In this document: positions 31,372 to 39,658 of the stretch, in pieces
Numbering within the stretch: the stretch's first letter is position 1
How the letters are laid out: every line of letters starts with the position of its first letter
DNA from: Streptomyces monashensis
GTDB taxonomy: Bacteria > Actinomycetota > Actinomycetes > Streptomycetales > Streptomycetaceae
Length of the DNA stretch: 55,004 bases
Reading direction: 5' to 3'
NCBI RefSeq assembly: GCF_001866665.1
Contig: NZ_MLYO01000064.1
Span: 1-55,004 of the forward strand
Notes under the pieces: model-generated
The model's database searches: none
What the model was told of the DNA's origin: nothing
Seen by the model: the letters and a program-made list of their open reading frames with translations, nothing else
Translations under genes and position numbers: made by a program

Positions 31372-31680
31372 TCGTTGTGTCTCAAGAGTACCCCATGCGA
31401 GGGGCAGCTCGCACACCGCTTGATCGCGAAGGCCGGCTGCCCGGTGATTCCGGGCCCGTTTCCACGGATTCTTCACCGACGGTGACCGCGCGACCGCCGT
31501 CCGCATAACATCTGAGACACCATCAAAAACGTCGAGACTCCTGAGCGCCGGCCAACTCGCCCGGTTTGGCGCGATCCCGGCTGGTACGTCCGGCCGGAAA
31601 GCGTTAACGATCAAGCCGAACGGCTTGGAAAGTGACTCGCAGGTCTATTAACGTTCGATAACGCAGCGCGGTCGTCCCAG
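31372..31680. promoter_or_regulatory. Intergenic promoter region before the c-di-AMP riboswitch
   Basis: No gene. The last 80 bp is AT-richer (AACGTTCGATAACG) and must hold the promoter for the riboswitch-controlled peptidase. The part next to 31371 must hold the promoter of tRNA-fMet. No exact consensus is claimed. Confidence 0.45.
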
Positions 31681-31857
31681 CCGTCACAAGAGGCGGCTCC
31701 GTGCGCACGCGCCGAATCCCGTAAGGGAACCGGGGAACCACCACCTTGGGGTGAATCACGCGGACACCGACGTGAACTCACTGAGTCACGCCCGGTATAC
31801 GCGCGTAGGAGACCTTCCTGCTCCGAACCCGTCAGCTAACCCGGTAGGCGACGGAAG
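31681..31857 (+). promoter_or_regulatory. ydaO/yuaA-type c-di-AMP riboswitch
   Basis: The conserved core of the ydaO motif is readable in order: GCCGAATCCC, GGAACCGGGGAACCA, CTTGGGGTGAATC, and near the end CTGCTCCGAACCCGTCAGCTAACCCGGTAGGCG split by its stems. CCGTC (31681) can pair with GACGG (near 31850) to close it. It ends 17 bp before an M23 peptidase gene. In Streptomyces such riboswitches turn off wall hydrolases (for example rpfA) when c-di-AMP is high. Confidence 0.93.
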
Positions 31858-31874
31858 GAAAGGAGTGCGCCCGC

Positions 31875-32900
31875 GTGGCGTCCAACCGGCTTGCCCCCGA
31901 AGCCCCGTTCATACCGGCGTCCGACGAACCCGAGGCCTTCCCCTACGGCTCCGGCGCCGCCGAAGAGGGCACGTGGGAGGAGTGGAACCCCACCGAGGAC
32001 TCCGTCGACCGGGTCCGTGGCCGGCACCGGGTCGCCAAGCAGCGCGGTGGCTTCGCGCGCAGCTCCACCGTCCTCGGCGTCGGCGTCATCGCCGCCGTCG
32101 GCGCGGGCGGCATGGCCAGCGCCCACACCGGTAAGCCGCCGGTCTCCCTCTCCCTGCCGGACTCCGTGAGCCACCTCTTCGAGGGCGGCTCCACCGAGGC
32201 GCCGAAGTCCGCCACCGCCACCGGGCTCTCCGACGTCGGCATGCACACCGAGAGCGGCAGGACCGGCGACGCCGGCGAGGCCCTGCGTAACCGGATCATG
32301 GCCCAGGCCGAGCAGCAGCAGAACAAGGCCGACAGCCGGGCCACCGCCGCCAGGCTCGCCGCCGCCGAGCGGCAGACCGCCGACGCGGCCGCCCAGGCCG
32401 AGAAGGACGCCGCCGCCAAGGCCACGGCCGCCAAGGCCACGGCGGAGGCCGACGCCGCGAAGGCCGCCGAGGCCAAGCGACTGGCCGAGCTGGCCAAGCA
32501 GTACACCCTGCCCGTCGTGTCGTACACGATCACCGGCACCTTCGGTCAGCCCGGCGCGATGTGGTCCTCCGGCTACCACACCGGTCTCGACTTCGCCGCC
32601 CCCACCGGCACGCTCATCAAGGCCGTCCACGGCGGCACCGTCACCCAGGCCGGGTGGGCCGGCGCCTACGGCTACCGCACCGTCCTGACCCTGGACGACG
32701 GCACCGAGCTGTGGTTCTGCCACCAGTCCTCGATCGGGGTCTCGGTCGGCCAGAAGGTCTCGACCGGCGACGTCATCGGCCGCGTCGGCGCCACCGGCAA
32801 CGTCACCGGACCGCACCTGCACCTGGAGGTCCACCCGAACGGCCAGGCCACCGCCATCGACCCGGCGCCGTGGCTGCGGGACAAGGGCCTCAACCCCTGA
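31875..32900 (+). CDS. M23 (LytM) family peptidoglycan endopeptidase, c-di-AMP riboswitch controlled
   Basis: A 341-aa protein. A cytoplasmic basic start is followed by a hydrophobic segment near residues 65-85 (STVLGVGVIAAVGAGGMASA), a signal anchor or signal peptide. A coiled coil rich in Ala, Lys and Glu spans 140-205 (AEQQQNKADSRATAA). The LytM domain has the zinc motifs HTGLDFAAP and HLHLEVHPNG. It should cleave cross-links in cell wall peptides. GTG 31875 follows AAGGAG directly after the riboswitch. Confidence 0.92.
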   Translation: MASNRLAPEAPFIPASDEPEAFPYGSGAAEEGTWEEWNPTEDSVDRVRGRHRVAKQRGGFARSSTVLGVGVIAAVGAGGMASAHTGKPPVSLSLPDSVSHLFEGGSTEAPKSATATGLSDVGMHTESGRTGDAGEALRNRIMAQAEQQQNKADSRATAARLAAAERQTADAAAQAEKDAAAKATAAKATAEADAAKAAEAKRLAELAKQYTLPVVSYTITGTFGQPGAMWSSGYHTGLDFAAPTGTLIKAVHGGTVTQAGWAGAYGYRTVLTLDDGTELWFCHQSSIGVSVGQKVSTGDVIGRVGATGNVTGPHLHLEVHPNGQATAIDPAPWLRDKGLNP

Positions 32901-32973
32901 CCGCCCCGCCTTCCGGGTGATCGTGGCGCCGGTGGCGGAATGAGATCATCCGTCGCCGGCGTTGACGTAGAGC

Positions 32974-33918
32974 ATGACTTCCTTGCGCACACTCGGCAGT
33001 TCGGATCTCCACGTCTTCCCCCTCTCCCTCGGCGGCAACGTCTTCGGCTGGACCGCCGACGAGGCGACCTCCTTCGCGGTCCTCGACGCCTACACGGCGG
33101 CCGGCGGCAACTTCGTCGACACCGCCGACGCCTACTCCGCCTGGATCCCGGGCAACCAGGGCGGTGAGTCCGAGACGATCATCGGCAAGTGGGTCAGGGC
33201 CCGCGGCAACCGCTCCGACGTCGTCATCGCCACCAAGGTCAGCCAGCACCCGCAGTACCAGGGCCTGTCCGCCGCCAACATCAAGGCCGCCGCCGACGCC
33301 TCCCTGCGCCGCCTGGACACCGACTACATCGACCTCTACTACACCCACTTCGACAGGCCCGAGGTCCCGGTCGAGGAGATCATCGGCGCCCTCGACGAGC
33401 TGGTGAGGGCGGGCAAGGTCCGGCACATCGCCGCCTCCAACATCAGCGCCGCGCGCCTGCAGGAGTCCCTCGACTTCTCCGCGCGCGAGGGCCTGGCCCG
33501 CTACGTCGCCCTCCAGCCGCACTACAACCTGGTCTCCCGCGACACCTACGAGGGCGAGCTGCAGGAGGTGGCCGCCAAGGAGAACCTCTCCGCGGTGCCG
33601 TACTTCGCGCTCGCCTCGGGCTTCCTGACCGGCAAGTACCGCCCCGGCACCACGGTCGACAGCGCCCGCGCCGGCCGGGCCCAGGAGTACGCGGACTCCG
33701 AGCGCGGCCGGAAGGCCCTCGCCGCGCTGGACGAGGTCGCCGCCGCCCACGGGGCCCCGCTCGCCACGGTCGCCCTGGCCTGGCTCGCGGCCCAGCCGAC
33801 GGTCACGGCCCCGATCGCCTCGGCCCGCACGGTCGACCAGCTCCCCGCGCTGCTGGGAGTCGCTGACCTGAAGCTGACGGATGAGGACCTGACGAAGCTG
33901 ACGGCGGCGTCGGCCTGA
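32974..33918 (+). CDS. Aldo/keto reductase (chromosomal)
   Basis: A 314-aa protein with the AKR tetrad residues visible in NFVDTADAYSAW (Asp, Tyr), IATKVSQ (Lys) and LYYTHFDRP (His). It is most like the YajO/PdxI-type bacterial AKRs. It stands alone, 73 bp after the peptidase. ATG 32974 lacks a clear ribosome site. Substrate unknown. Confidence 0.9.
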   Translation: MTSLRTLGSSDLHVFPLSLGGNVFGWTADEATSFAVLDAYTAAGGNFVDTADAYSAWIPGNQGGESETIIGKWVRARGNRSDVVIATKVSQHPQYQGLSAANIKAAADASLRRLDTDYIDLYYTHFDRPEVPVEEIIGALDELVRAGKVRHIAASNISAARLQESLDFSAREGLARYVALQPHYNLVSRDTYEGELQEVAAKENLSAVPYFALASGFLTGKYRPGTTVDSARAGRAQEYADSERGRKALAALDEVAAAHGAPLATVALAWLAAQPTVTAPIASARTVDQLPALLGVADLKLTDEDLTKLTAASA

Positions 33919-33959
33919 TCCCCTCCCGGCGGCACCGAGCCCCGCGCGAGCCCGAAGGC

Positions 33960-35291
33960 CTACGACTGGTACGGGTTGTGGGCGGGGTACGCGGGGTACG
34001 GCGCCGCCGGATACCCGTATCCGTATCCGTACTGCGGGTGCGGAGGAGCCCAGTGCACCGGAGCCGGAGCGGTGGCCCGGGCGGCGTACTCCAAGGCAGG
34101 CCGCGCCGCGTCCCTGCGCCGCCAGAGCGCGTCCAGCAGCTCCCGCTCCCGTACGACGAAGTCGGCCCCGGCCCGCCCCGCGCGCCCGCGGCGGCGCAGC
34201 AGCGCGAGCGTCGTGGCGTGCGCCTCGTACTGCGCCACCTCCCGCGCCGCCGGCTTCCCGCCGTGGTGCCGGGCGTAGTCGCGCGCCGCGCGCCGCGCCC
34301 GCATCGATCCCAGCGCGTCCGGCTCGGCCGGTCCGAGCCACCCGGCCAGCACATACGCGGGCAGCTCCGCGCGCACGGTCCGCAGCTCCCGCTGCCGCGT
34401 CCAGATCGCCAGCCAGGTCAGCAGCCCGAACACGGGCACCATGAAGCAGCCGTAGACGGCGAAGAAGCCGAACTGGCCGAAAGTGGAGGAACCGTTCCAG
34501 CAGGCGTGCATGCTCATCGCGAGCAGCAGCCCGCAGACCGGCAGCAGCACCCGCCGCGCGCGCTGCCGTGGCGCGGAGAACGCGGAGAGGCCGAAGCCGA
34601 GGCCGGTCATGGTGGTGAACAGGGGGTGCGCGAACGGCGACATCACGATGCGCACGAAGAAGGTGGCGGCGGTGACCGAGGCGATGCCGCTGTCGCCGGA
34701 GAGCTGGTCGGCCCCGAAGGCCGTGCCGAGGTAGAGGATGTTCTCGGTGAACGCGAAGCCGGTGGCGGTGATCCCGGCTATCACCATCCCGTCCACGATC
34801 CCGGTGAAGTCGCGCCGGCGGAAGAGGAAGACCAGCAGCACGGCCGCGGCCTTGGCGGACTCCTCGACGATCGGCGCTATCACCGTGGCGCCGAGGGTGT
34901 CGGCGCCGGCCGGATCGGCGGTGGCGGTGGCTATCCACCTGGTCGCGAAGCTGTTGGCGACGATGGCTATGAGCGCCGCCGCGCAGGCACCCCAGGCGAA
35001 CGCGAAGACGAGGTTCCGCCGGGGGCCGGGCGCCACCCGGTCCAGCCAGCGGAAGGCGGCGGTCAGCCACGGCACGGGCAGCACGGCCAGCCCGAGCCCG
35101 ACGAGGAACCCCTCGGTACCGGTCTGCCGGCGTACGAGCGCGAGGATCACCAGCCCGGACAGCGCCAGCAGCGTGATCAGCGCCCCGTACCGCACCGATC
35201 CGCGCTGCCACCAGTGCGGATGGCGGAGCACGTGACCGCCGGGGGCGGGCGGATACGCGGGATACGGAGGACTGGTCGGACTGATGGCCAC
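33960..35291 (-). CDS. PrsW-family intramembrane metalloprotease
   Basis: A 443-aa protein with at least seven transmembrane helices in residues 35-305. The protease signature is seen as VEESAKA (first metal helix), HPLFTT and MHACWN, corresponding to the EExxK/HxxxD-type motifs of the PrsW/CPBP superfamily. The C-terminus is cytoplasmic, ending in a Pro/Tyr/Ala-rich tail with YGYGYGYP repeats. It may clip an anti-sigma factor or another membrane protein; no partner is encoded close by. GTG start 35291. Confidence 0.88.
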   Translation of the reverse strand: MAISPTSPPYPAYPPAPGGHVLRHPHWWQRGSVRYGALITLLALSGLVILALVRRQTGTEGFLVGLGLAVLPVPWLTAAFRWLDRVAPGPRRNLVFAFAWGACAAALIAIVANSFATRWIATATADPAGADTLGATVIAPIVEESAKAAAVLLVFLFRRRDFTGIVDGMVIAGITATGFAFTENILYLGTAFGADQLSGDSGIASVTAATFFVRIVMSPFAHPLFTTMTGLGFGLSAFSAPRQRARRVLLPVCGLLLAMSMHACWNGSSTFGQFGFFAVYGCFMVPVFGLLTWLAIWTRQRELRTVRAELPAYVLAGWLGPAEPDALGSMRARRAARDYARHHGGKPAAREVAQYEAHATTLALLRRRGRAGRAGADFVVRERELLDALWRRRDAARPALEYAARATAPAPVHWAPPHPQYGYGYGYPAAPYPAYPAHNPYQS

Positions 35292-35360
35292 GGCATCGAC
35301 CCTAACGGTGACGGGACGAGGGGCTGGAGCGGATTACCGGACCGGGAAGGTCCGGCTCGG

Positions 35361-36188
35361 TCACGCGCTCTTGTGCGGTACGCGCCGGAACAACAGGTCG
35401 TTCACCACATGGCCCTTGTCCAGTCCCTGCCCCTCGAAACGGGTCAGCGGCCGGAACGCGGGACGCGGTGCGAAGCCGCCGTCCGCCTGCGTGTTCTCGA
35501 AGTCGGGGTGTGCGCTGAGCACGTCGAGCATCTGCTCGGCGTACGGCTCCCAGTCGGTCGCGCAGTGCACGAGCGCGCCGGGGCGCAGCCTCGTCGCGGC
35601 GAGGGTGAGGAACTCGGGCTGGATCAGCCGCCGTTTGTGGTGCCGTTTCTTCGGCCAGGGATCCGGGAAGTAGACGCGCAGCCCGTCGAGCGAGTCGGGT
35701 GTGAGCATCTCGCGGAGCAGGATGATCGCGTCGCCGTTGGCCACCCGGACGTTGGTCATGCCGCCCTGGTCGGCGAGGTTCAGCAGATTGCCCTGCCCCG
35801 GCGTGTGCACGTCGACGGCGAGGATGTTGGTGTCCGGGTCCCCGGCGGCCATCTGCGCGGTGGCCTCGCCCATGCCGAACCCGATCTCCAGCACGACGGG
35901 CCGGTCGTTCCCGAACAGCTCGCCGAGGTCGATGACCTGCTGCCCGTCGATGTCGAGCCCCCACACGGGCCACAGCCGCTGGAGCGCGTCGGCCTGCCCG
36001 GCCGTCACCCGGCTGCGCCGCGGCTGAAAGCTCCGGATCCGCCGCTCGAAGTGCGACCCGGCGGGATCCGCCCTGGGCCCGTCCGGAAACCGCGGCTCGC
36101 CCTTGGCCCGGGTGTGCCGGATGGACGCACCGGGTGCGTGCGGGTCGGCCGGGGCGGGGACGTCGGGGGTGTTCAGCGAGTCAGACAC
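35361..36188 (-). CDS. trmB: tRNA (guanine-N7-)-methyltransferase
   Basis: A 275-aa protein. The SAM motif is VLEIGFGMGEA, and the diagnostic motif VYFPDPWPKKRHHKRR is complete. It forms m7G46 in tRNAs. The N-terminal 60 residues are a disordered Streptomyces-specific extension. I placed the start at GTG 36188 (VSDSLNTPD), which matches the usual Streptomyces start; GTG 36221 is a longer option. Neither has a clear ribosome site, so leaderless translation is possible. Confidence 0.93.
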   Translation of the reverse strand: MSDSLNTPDVPAPADPHAPGASIRHTRAKGEPRFPDGPRADPAGSHFERRIRSFQPRRSRVTAGQADALQRLWPVWGLDIDGQQVIDLGELFGNDRPVVLEIGFGMGEATAQMAAGDPDTNILAVDVHTPGQGNLLNLADQGGMTNVRVANGDAIILLREMLTPDSLDGLRVYFPDPWPKKRHHKRRLIQPEFLTLAATRLRPGALVHCATDWEPYAEQMLDVLSAHPDFENTQADGGFAPRPAFRPLTRFEGQGLDKGHVVNDLLFRRVPHKSA

Positions 36189-36254
36189 AGTACGACCGAT
36201 TTTACGGCGCCCCACGGACACCCTCGGCTCCCGCCGGCTCCCGCCGGGGTTTCC

Positions 36255-37475
36255 TCAGTCGGTCGAGCCGAGCATGTCCAGCACCCGGCGTCCCACTTCC
36301 CGGCCGATGGGCAGGGAGGCGGTGGCCGCGGGGGAGGGCGCGTTCAGTACGTGGACGGCTCTCGCGCCCTCGCGGATGAGGAAGTCGTCGACCAGCGTTC
36401 CGTCCCGCAGCACCGCCTGCGCCCGCACCCCGGCCGGGGCGCGCACCAGGTCCGCGGGCTCCGCGCCGGGCAGCAGCCTGCGCACGGCTTCCAGGAACGC
36501 CCCCTTGGACACCGATCGCCGCAGCTCCCCGGCGCCGTATCTCCAGTGCTGCCGGGCGATCGCCCACGAGCCCGGCCAGGCCACGGTGCCGGCCAGCTCC
36601 CGGGGCCGCACGACCCCCCAGCCGTATCCCTCCCGGGCCAGCGCCGGCACCGCGTTGGGCCCGATGTGCACGCCGCCGTCGATGCCCCGGGTCAGATGCA
36701 CGCCGAGGAACGGGAACGCCGGGTCCGGCACCGGATACACGAGGCCGCGCACCAGCTCGGGGCGCGCCAGCTCGTAGTACTCCCCGCGGAACGGCACGAT
36801 CCGCACCTCGGGCTCGTCCCCGGTCAGCCGGGCCAGCTCGTCGCAGTGCAGTCCGGCGCAGTTCACCAGCACACGCGCCCGTACGACATCACCGGCCGCG
36901 GTGAGCACGGCCACGCCCCGCTCCGGGCGCCGGTCCACCCGGACGACCCGCGCGCCGTACCGGATCTCGGCCCCCGAGGCCCGGGCCAGCTGCCGGGCGA
37001 CGCCGACGTAGTCGCAGACGCCCGTCGTGCCGACGTGTATGGCGGCGAGCCCGCGCACCTCCGGCTCGTACTCGGTGATCTGCGCGGGGCCCAGCTCCCG
37101 GACCGGGATGCCGTTCTCCCGGCCGCGCTGCACGAGCGCGTGCAGCCGGGGCAGCTCCTCGCGCTCGGTGGCGACGATCAGCTTGCCGGTGACGGCGTGC
37201 GCGATGCCGTACTCGGCGCAGAACTTCACCATCTCGGCAGCGCCCCGCACCGCGTACCGCGCCTTGAGGGAGCCCGGGCGGTAGTAGATCCCGCTGTGGA
37301 TCACCCCGCTGTTGCGGCCCGTCTGGTGCCGGGCCGGACCCGGCTCCTTCTCCAGCACGGTGACCCGCGTCCCCGGCGCCGCACGCGTGATCGCATACGC
37401 GGTCGACAGCCCGACGATCCCTCCGCCGACCACGAGCACATCACAGTCGTACGCACCGACCGGCACCTGCACCAC
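36255..37475 (-). CDS. lhgO: FAD-dependent L-2-hydroxyglutarate oxidase-like protein
   Basis: A 406-aa protein with an N-terminal FAD motif VVGGGIVGLSTAYA, the LhgO-type sequence RHQTGRNSGVIHSGIYY near residue 47, and GEYYELA near residue 240. The family oxidises L-2-hydroxyglutarate to 2-oxoglutarate, passing electrons to the membrane quinone pool. It is upstream of and co-oriented with trmB. GTG 37475 has GGGAGG upstream. Confidence 0.9.
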   Translation of the reverse strand: MVQVPVGAYDCDVLVVGGGIVGLSTAYAITRAAPGTRVTVLEKEPGPARHQTGRNSGVIHSGIYYRPGSLKARYAVRGAAEMVKFCAEYGIAHAVTGKLIVATEREELPRLHALVQRGRENGIPVRELGPAQITEYEPEVRGLAAIHVGTTGVCDYVGVARQLARASGAEIRYGARVVRVDRRPERGVAVLTAAGDVVRARVLVNCAGLHCDELARLTGDEPEVRIVPFRGEYYELARPELVRGLVYPVPDPAFPFLGVHLTRGIDGGVHIGPNAVPALAREGYGWGVVRPRELAGTVAWPGSWAIARQHWRYGAGELRRSVSKGAFLEAVRRLLPGAEPADLVRAPAGVRAQAVLRDGTLVDDFLIREGARAVHVLNAPSPAATASLPIGREVGRRVLDMLGSTD

Positions 37476-37544
37476 CTCCCACCTCGATAGTGCACTGCGC
37501 CACTGACAATGCCTTCAAACGCGACAGGTGTCCGATGTCACGGC

Positions 37545-38969
37545 TCAGGCGGGAGCCATCAGCAGGGGCCGGGCCCGCTCCCGCAGCTCCACCACCCGCG
37601 GCTCGTCCCCGTAGGGCTCCAGCCGGTGCAGCAGATCCTTCACGTACTCGGTCGTCCGGGCCGAGGAGATCCGCCCGGCCACCTCCACCGCCCGCACCCC
37701 CTGCTCGCACGCCGCGTCGAGGTTCCCGGACTCCAGCTCGGCGACGGCCGACACCACCAGCCGCAGCCCGTGCGAGCGCACGAACTCCTCCGTCGGCTTC
37801 GACAGGGCCTGTTCCGTGAACCGCCGCACCTGCCGAGGCGCCTTCAGATCGCGGTAGCACTCGGCGGCGTCGGCGGCAAAGCGGTCGTAGCCGTAAAAAC
37901 CGAGCCAGGACGGGTCGTTGTCGCCCTCGCGGGACCGCTCCAGCCACCCCTCCGCCGCCTTCAGCGCCGCCCCCGCGGCCTGTGCGTCGCCCGCGCGCGC
38001 GTGGGCCCGGGCCTCGACCAGCCGGAAGAAGCTCATCGTCCGCGCGGTGGCCAGTCCCCGGTTGCGCTCCAGGGCGGCCTGCGCGAGGTCGACGCCCTCG
38101 TCACCGAAGCCGCGGTACGTCGCCTGCAGCGACATGGAGGCGAGGACGTAGCCCCCGAGGGGGACGTCCGCCGCCGCGCGCGCGAGGCGCAGCGCCTGGA
38201 TGTAGTACCGCTGCGCGGCCTCCTGCTGGCCGGTGTCGAAGGCCATCCACCCGGCGAGGCGGGTGAGTTCGGCGGAGGCGCCGAACAGGGCGCGCCCCAC
38301 TTCGTCGGAGTAGGCGCCGAGCAGCAGCGGTGCCGCCTCCACCCGCAGGCACTCCGGCACCATCGACGAACGCCAGTCACCGCCCCCGTACTTGGAGTCC
38401 CAGCGCCGGGCGTCCTCGGCGGCCTCCCGCAGTTTGCGCACGTCGCTGTGGCCGACTTTGATCGGTGCGCCGGAGTCCTCGACGGAGCCCGCCTCCCGTG
38501 CGACCGAGCTGTCGGCGGGGGTTATCAGCCATCGTGAGGCAGGCGTTGCGTATGCGCTCACCGCGAACGATCCGGCGAGCGACTGCCAGATGCCGCCGGT
38601 GCCGGCCCGGCGCCCGGCGAGGTCGAGACGGTACAGCTCCGTCGCCGACTTCACCGCCTGTGCCACGTCCCGAGGGAAGGCGAGGCCGACTTCGGGGGCG
38701 GGATCCGCGTCCGCCAGGCCGATCTCGTGGAGCGGCACCGGACGGCCGAGCTTCTGCCCGATGGCGGCCGCGATGAGGTGCGGCGCGGCGCCCTGCGGCA
38801 CCATGCCCTTCGACACCCAGCGCGCCACCGAGGTCTTGTCGTAGCGAAGAGTCAACCCGCGTTGGGCGCCAAGGTCGTTGACGCGACGCGCGAGTCCTGC
38901 GTTGCTGATTCCCGCGAGGGCGAGAACGGCGCCGAGCTTCTCGTTCGGCCCGCGTTGCTCCCTGGACAT
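37545..38969 (-). CDS. Regulatory protein with TPR-like repeats (sporulation-associated type)
   Basis: A 474-aa protein. The N-terminal 70 residues are an HTH-like domain (MSREQRGPNEKLGAVLALAG, then VNDLGAQRGLTLRYDKTSVA). From about residue 190 onward it has helical TPR-like repeats (ELTRLAGWMAFDTGQQEAAQ, ARAHARAGDAQAAGAALKAA). It resembles the Streptomyces NsdA-like regulators and an S. coelicolor gene annotated as sporulation associated that sits in the same context. Start ATG 38969. A regulatory role in development is family-based inference. Confidence 0.8.
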   Translation of the reverse strand: MSREQRGPNEKLGAVLALAGISNAGLARRVNDLGAQRGLTLRYDKTSVARWVSKGMVPQGAAPHLIAAAIGQKLGRPVPLHEIGLADADPAPEVGLAFPRDVAQAVKSATELYRLDLAGRRAGTGGIWQSLAGSFAVSAYATPASRWLITPADSSVAREAGSVEDSGAPIKVGHSDVRKLREAAEDARRWDSKYGGGDWRSSMVPECLRVEAAPLLLGAYSDEVGRALFGASAELTRLAGWMAFDTGQQEAAQRYYIQALRLARAAADVPLGGYVLASMSLQATYRGFGDEGVDLAQAALERNRGLATARTMSFFRLVEARAHARAGDAQAAGAALKAAEGWLERSREGDNDPSWLGFYGYDRFAADAAECYRDLKAPRQVRRFTEQALSKPTEEFVRSHGLRLVVSAVAELESGNLDAACEQGVRAVEVAGRISSARTTEYVKDLLHRLEPYGDEPRVVELRERARPLLMAPA

Positions 38970-39658
38970 GCGCCACCCCTCGACACAGACGGCTGCCGCA
39001 CTGGCATAACCACGCGGCATTCGTAAACCCAGCGTAGTTCGCCGCATCCCAAGCGTTAAGGGGCATTGTTCCGGATGGCGGGATTGTGGTCCGTACGGAA
39101 GCGCCGCCCTGTACGCACTGTGCACGGCCTGTCGCCGCGTGCCCCCGCGCGTGTGGCCGTGCGCCCGTCCGTGCGCTCTTCTCCGGCCATCGGGGGAGCG
39201 GTTCCATGGCTCTTGCGTGGGTCGGCCCGCTGTACTGGATCCAGTGGGCTGGGGGACACCGCCACCTTCATCCCCGCGGGTGGCGGACCGGTCCGGGAGG
39301 CGATGCCCGCCTCCCGGACTGTGCGCGTGCCCGCACCGCGGCGTGCTCCGAAGGCCTGTACGGAGCGTGCCCAACTCGTGCTTCGCTCTCCGTATTTGGC
39401 TGAAAATCGCCCCATCCCGTCGTGGTGGATTTCTGCTCCGACCATGCAACTTGAGGGCGTGAAAGGCGTCTTGGGGGAGCGTACAGGGGGCGCATTCGAG
39501 TCGAGCTCACCACCCCTCCTCCTCGCCCCGCCGCCGAACTCCGCGCGCGTTTCCCTCGATCGAAGCCGGTGCCGCCGCCCCTCCACAGCGCGTCCTTCAT
39601 GGCAGCATGGGGACCGGTTCGTACGGTGCACTGTTGTCCACAGGCTGTGGAGGCGTCG
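38970..39658. promoter_or_regulatory. 689-bp intergenic region between divergent regulator and asparagine-synthase-like gene
   Basis: No supported gene; several overlapping open frames lack domains. It must hold both divergent promoters. A perfect DnaA box, TTGTCCACA, lies at 39634-39642, next to the right gene's ribosome site. Confidence 0.45.
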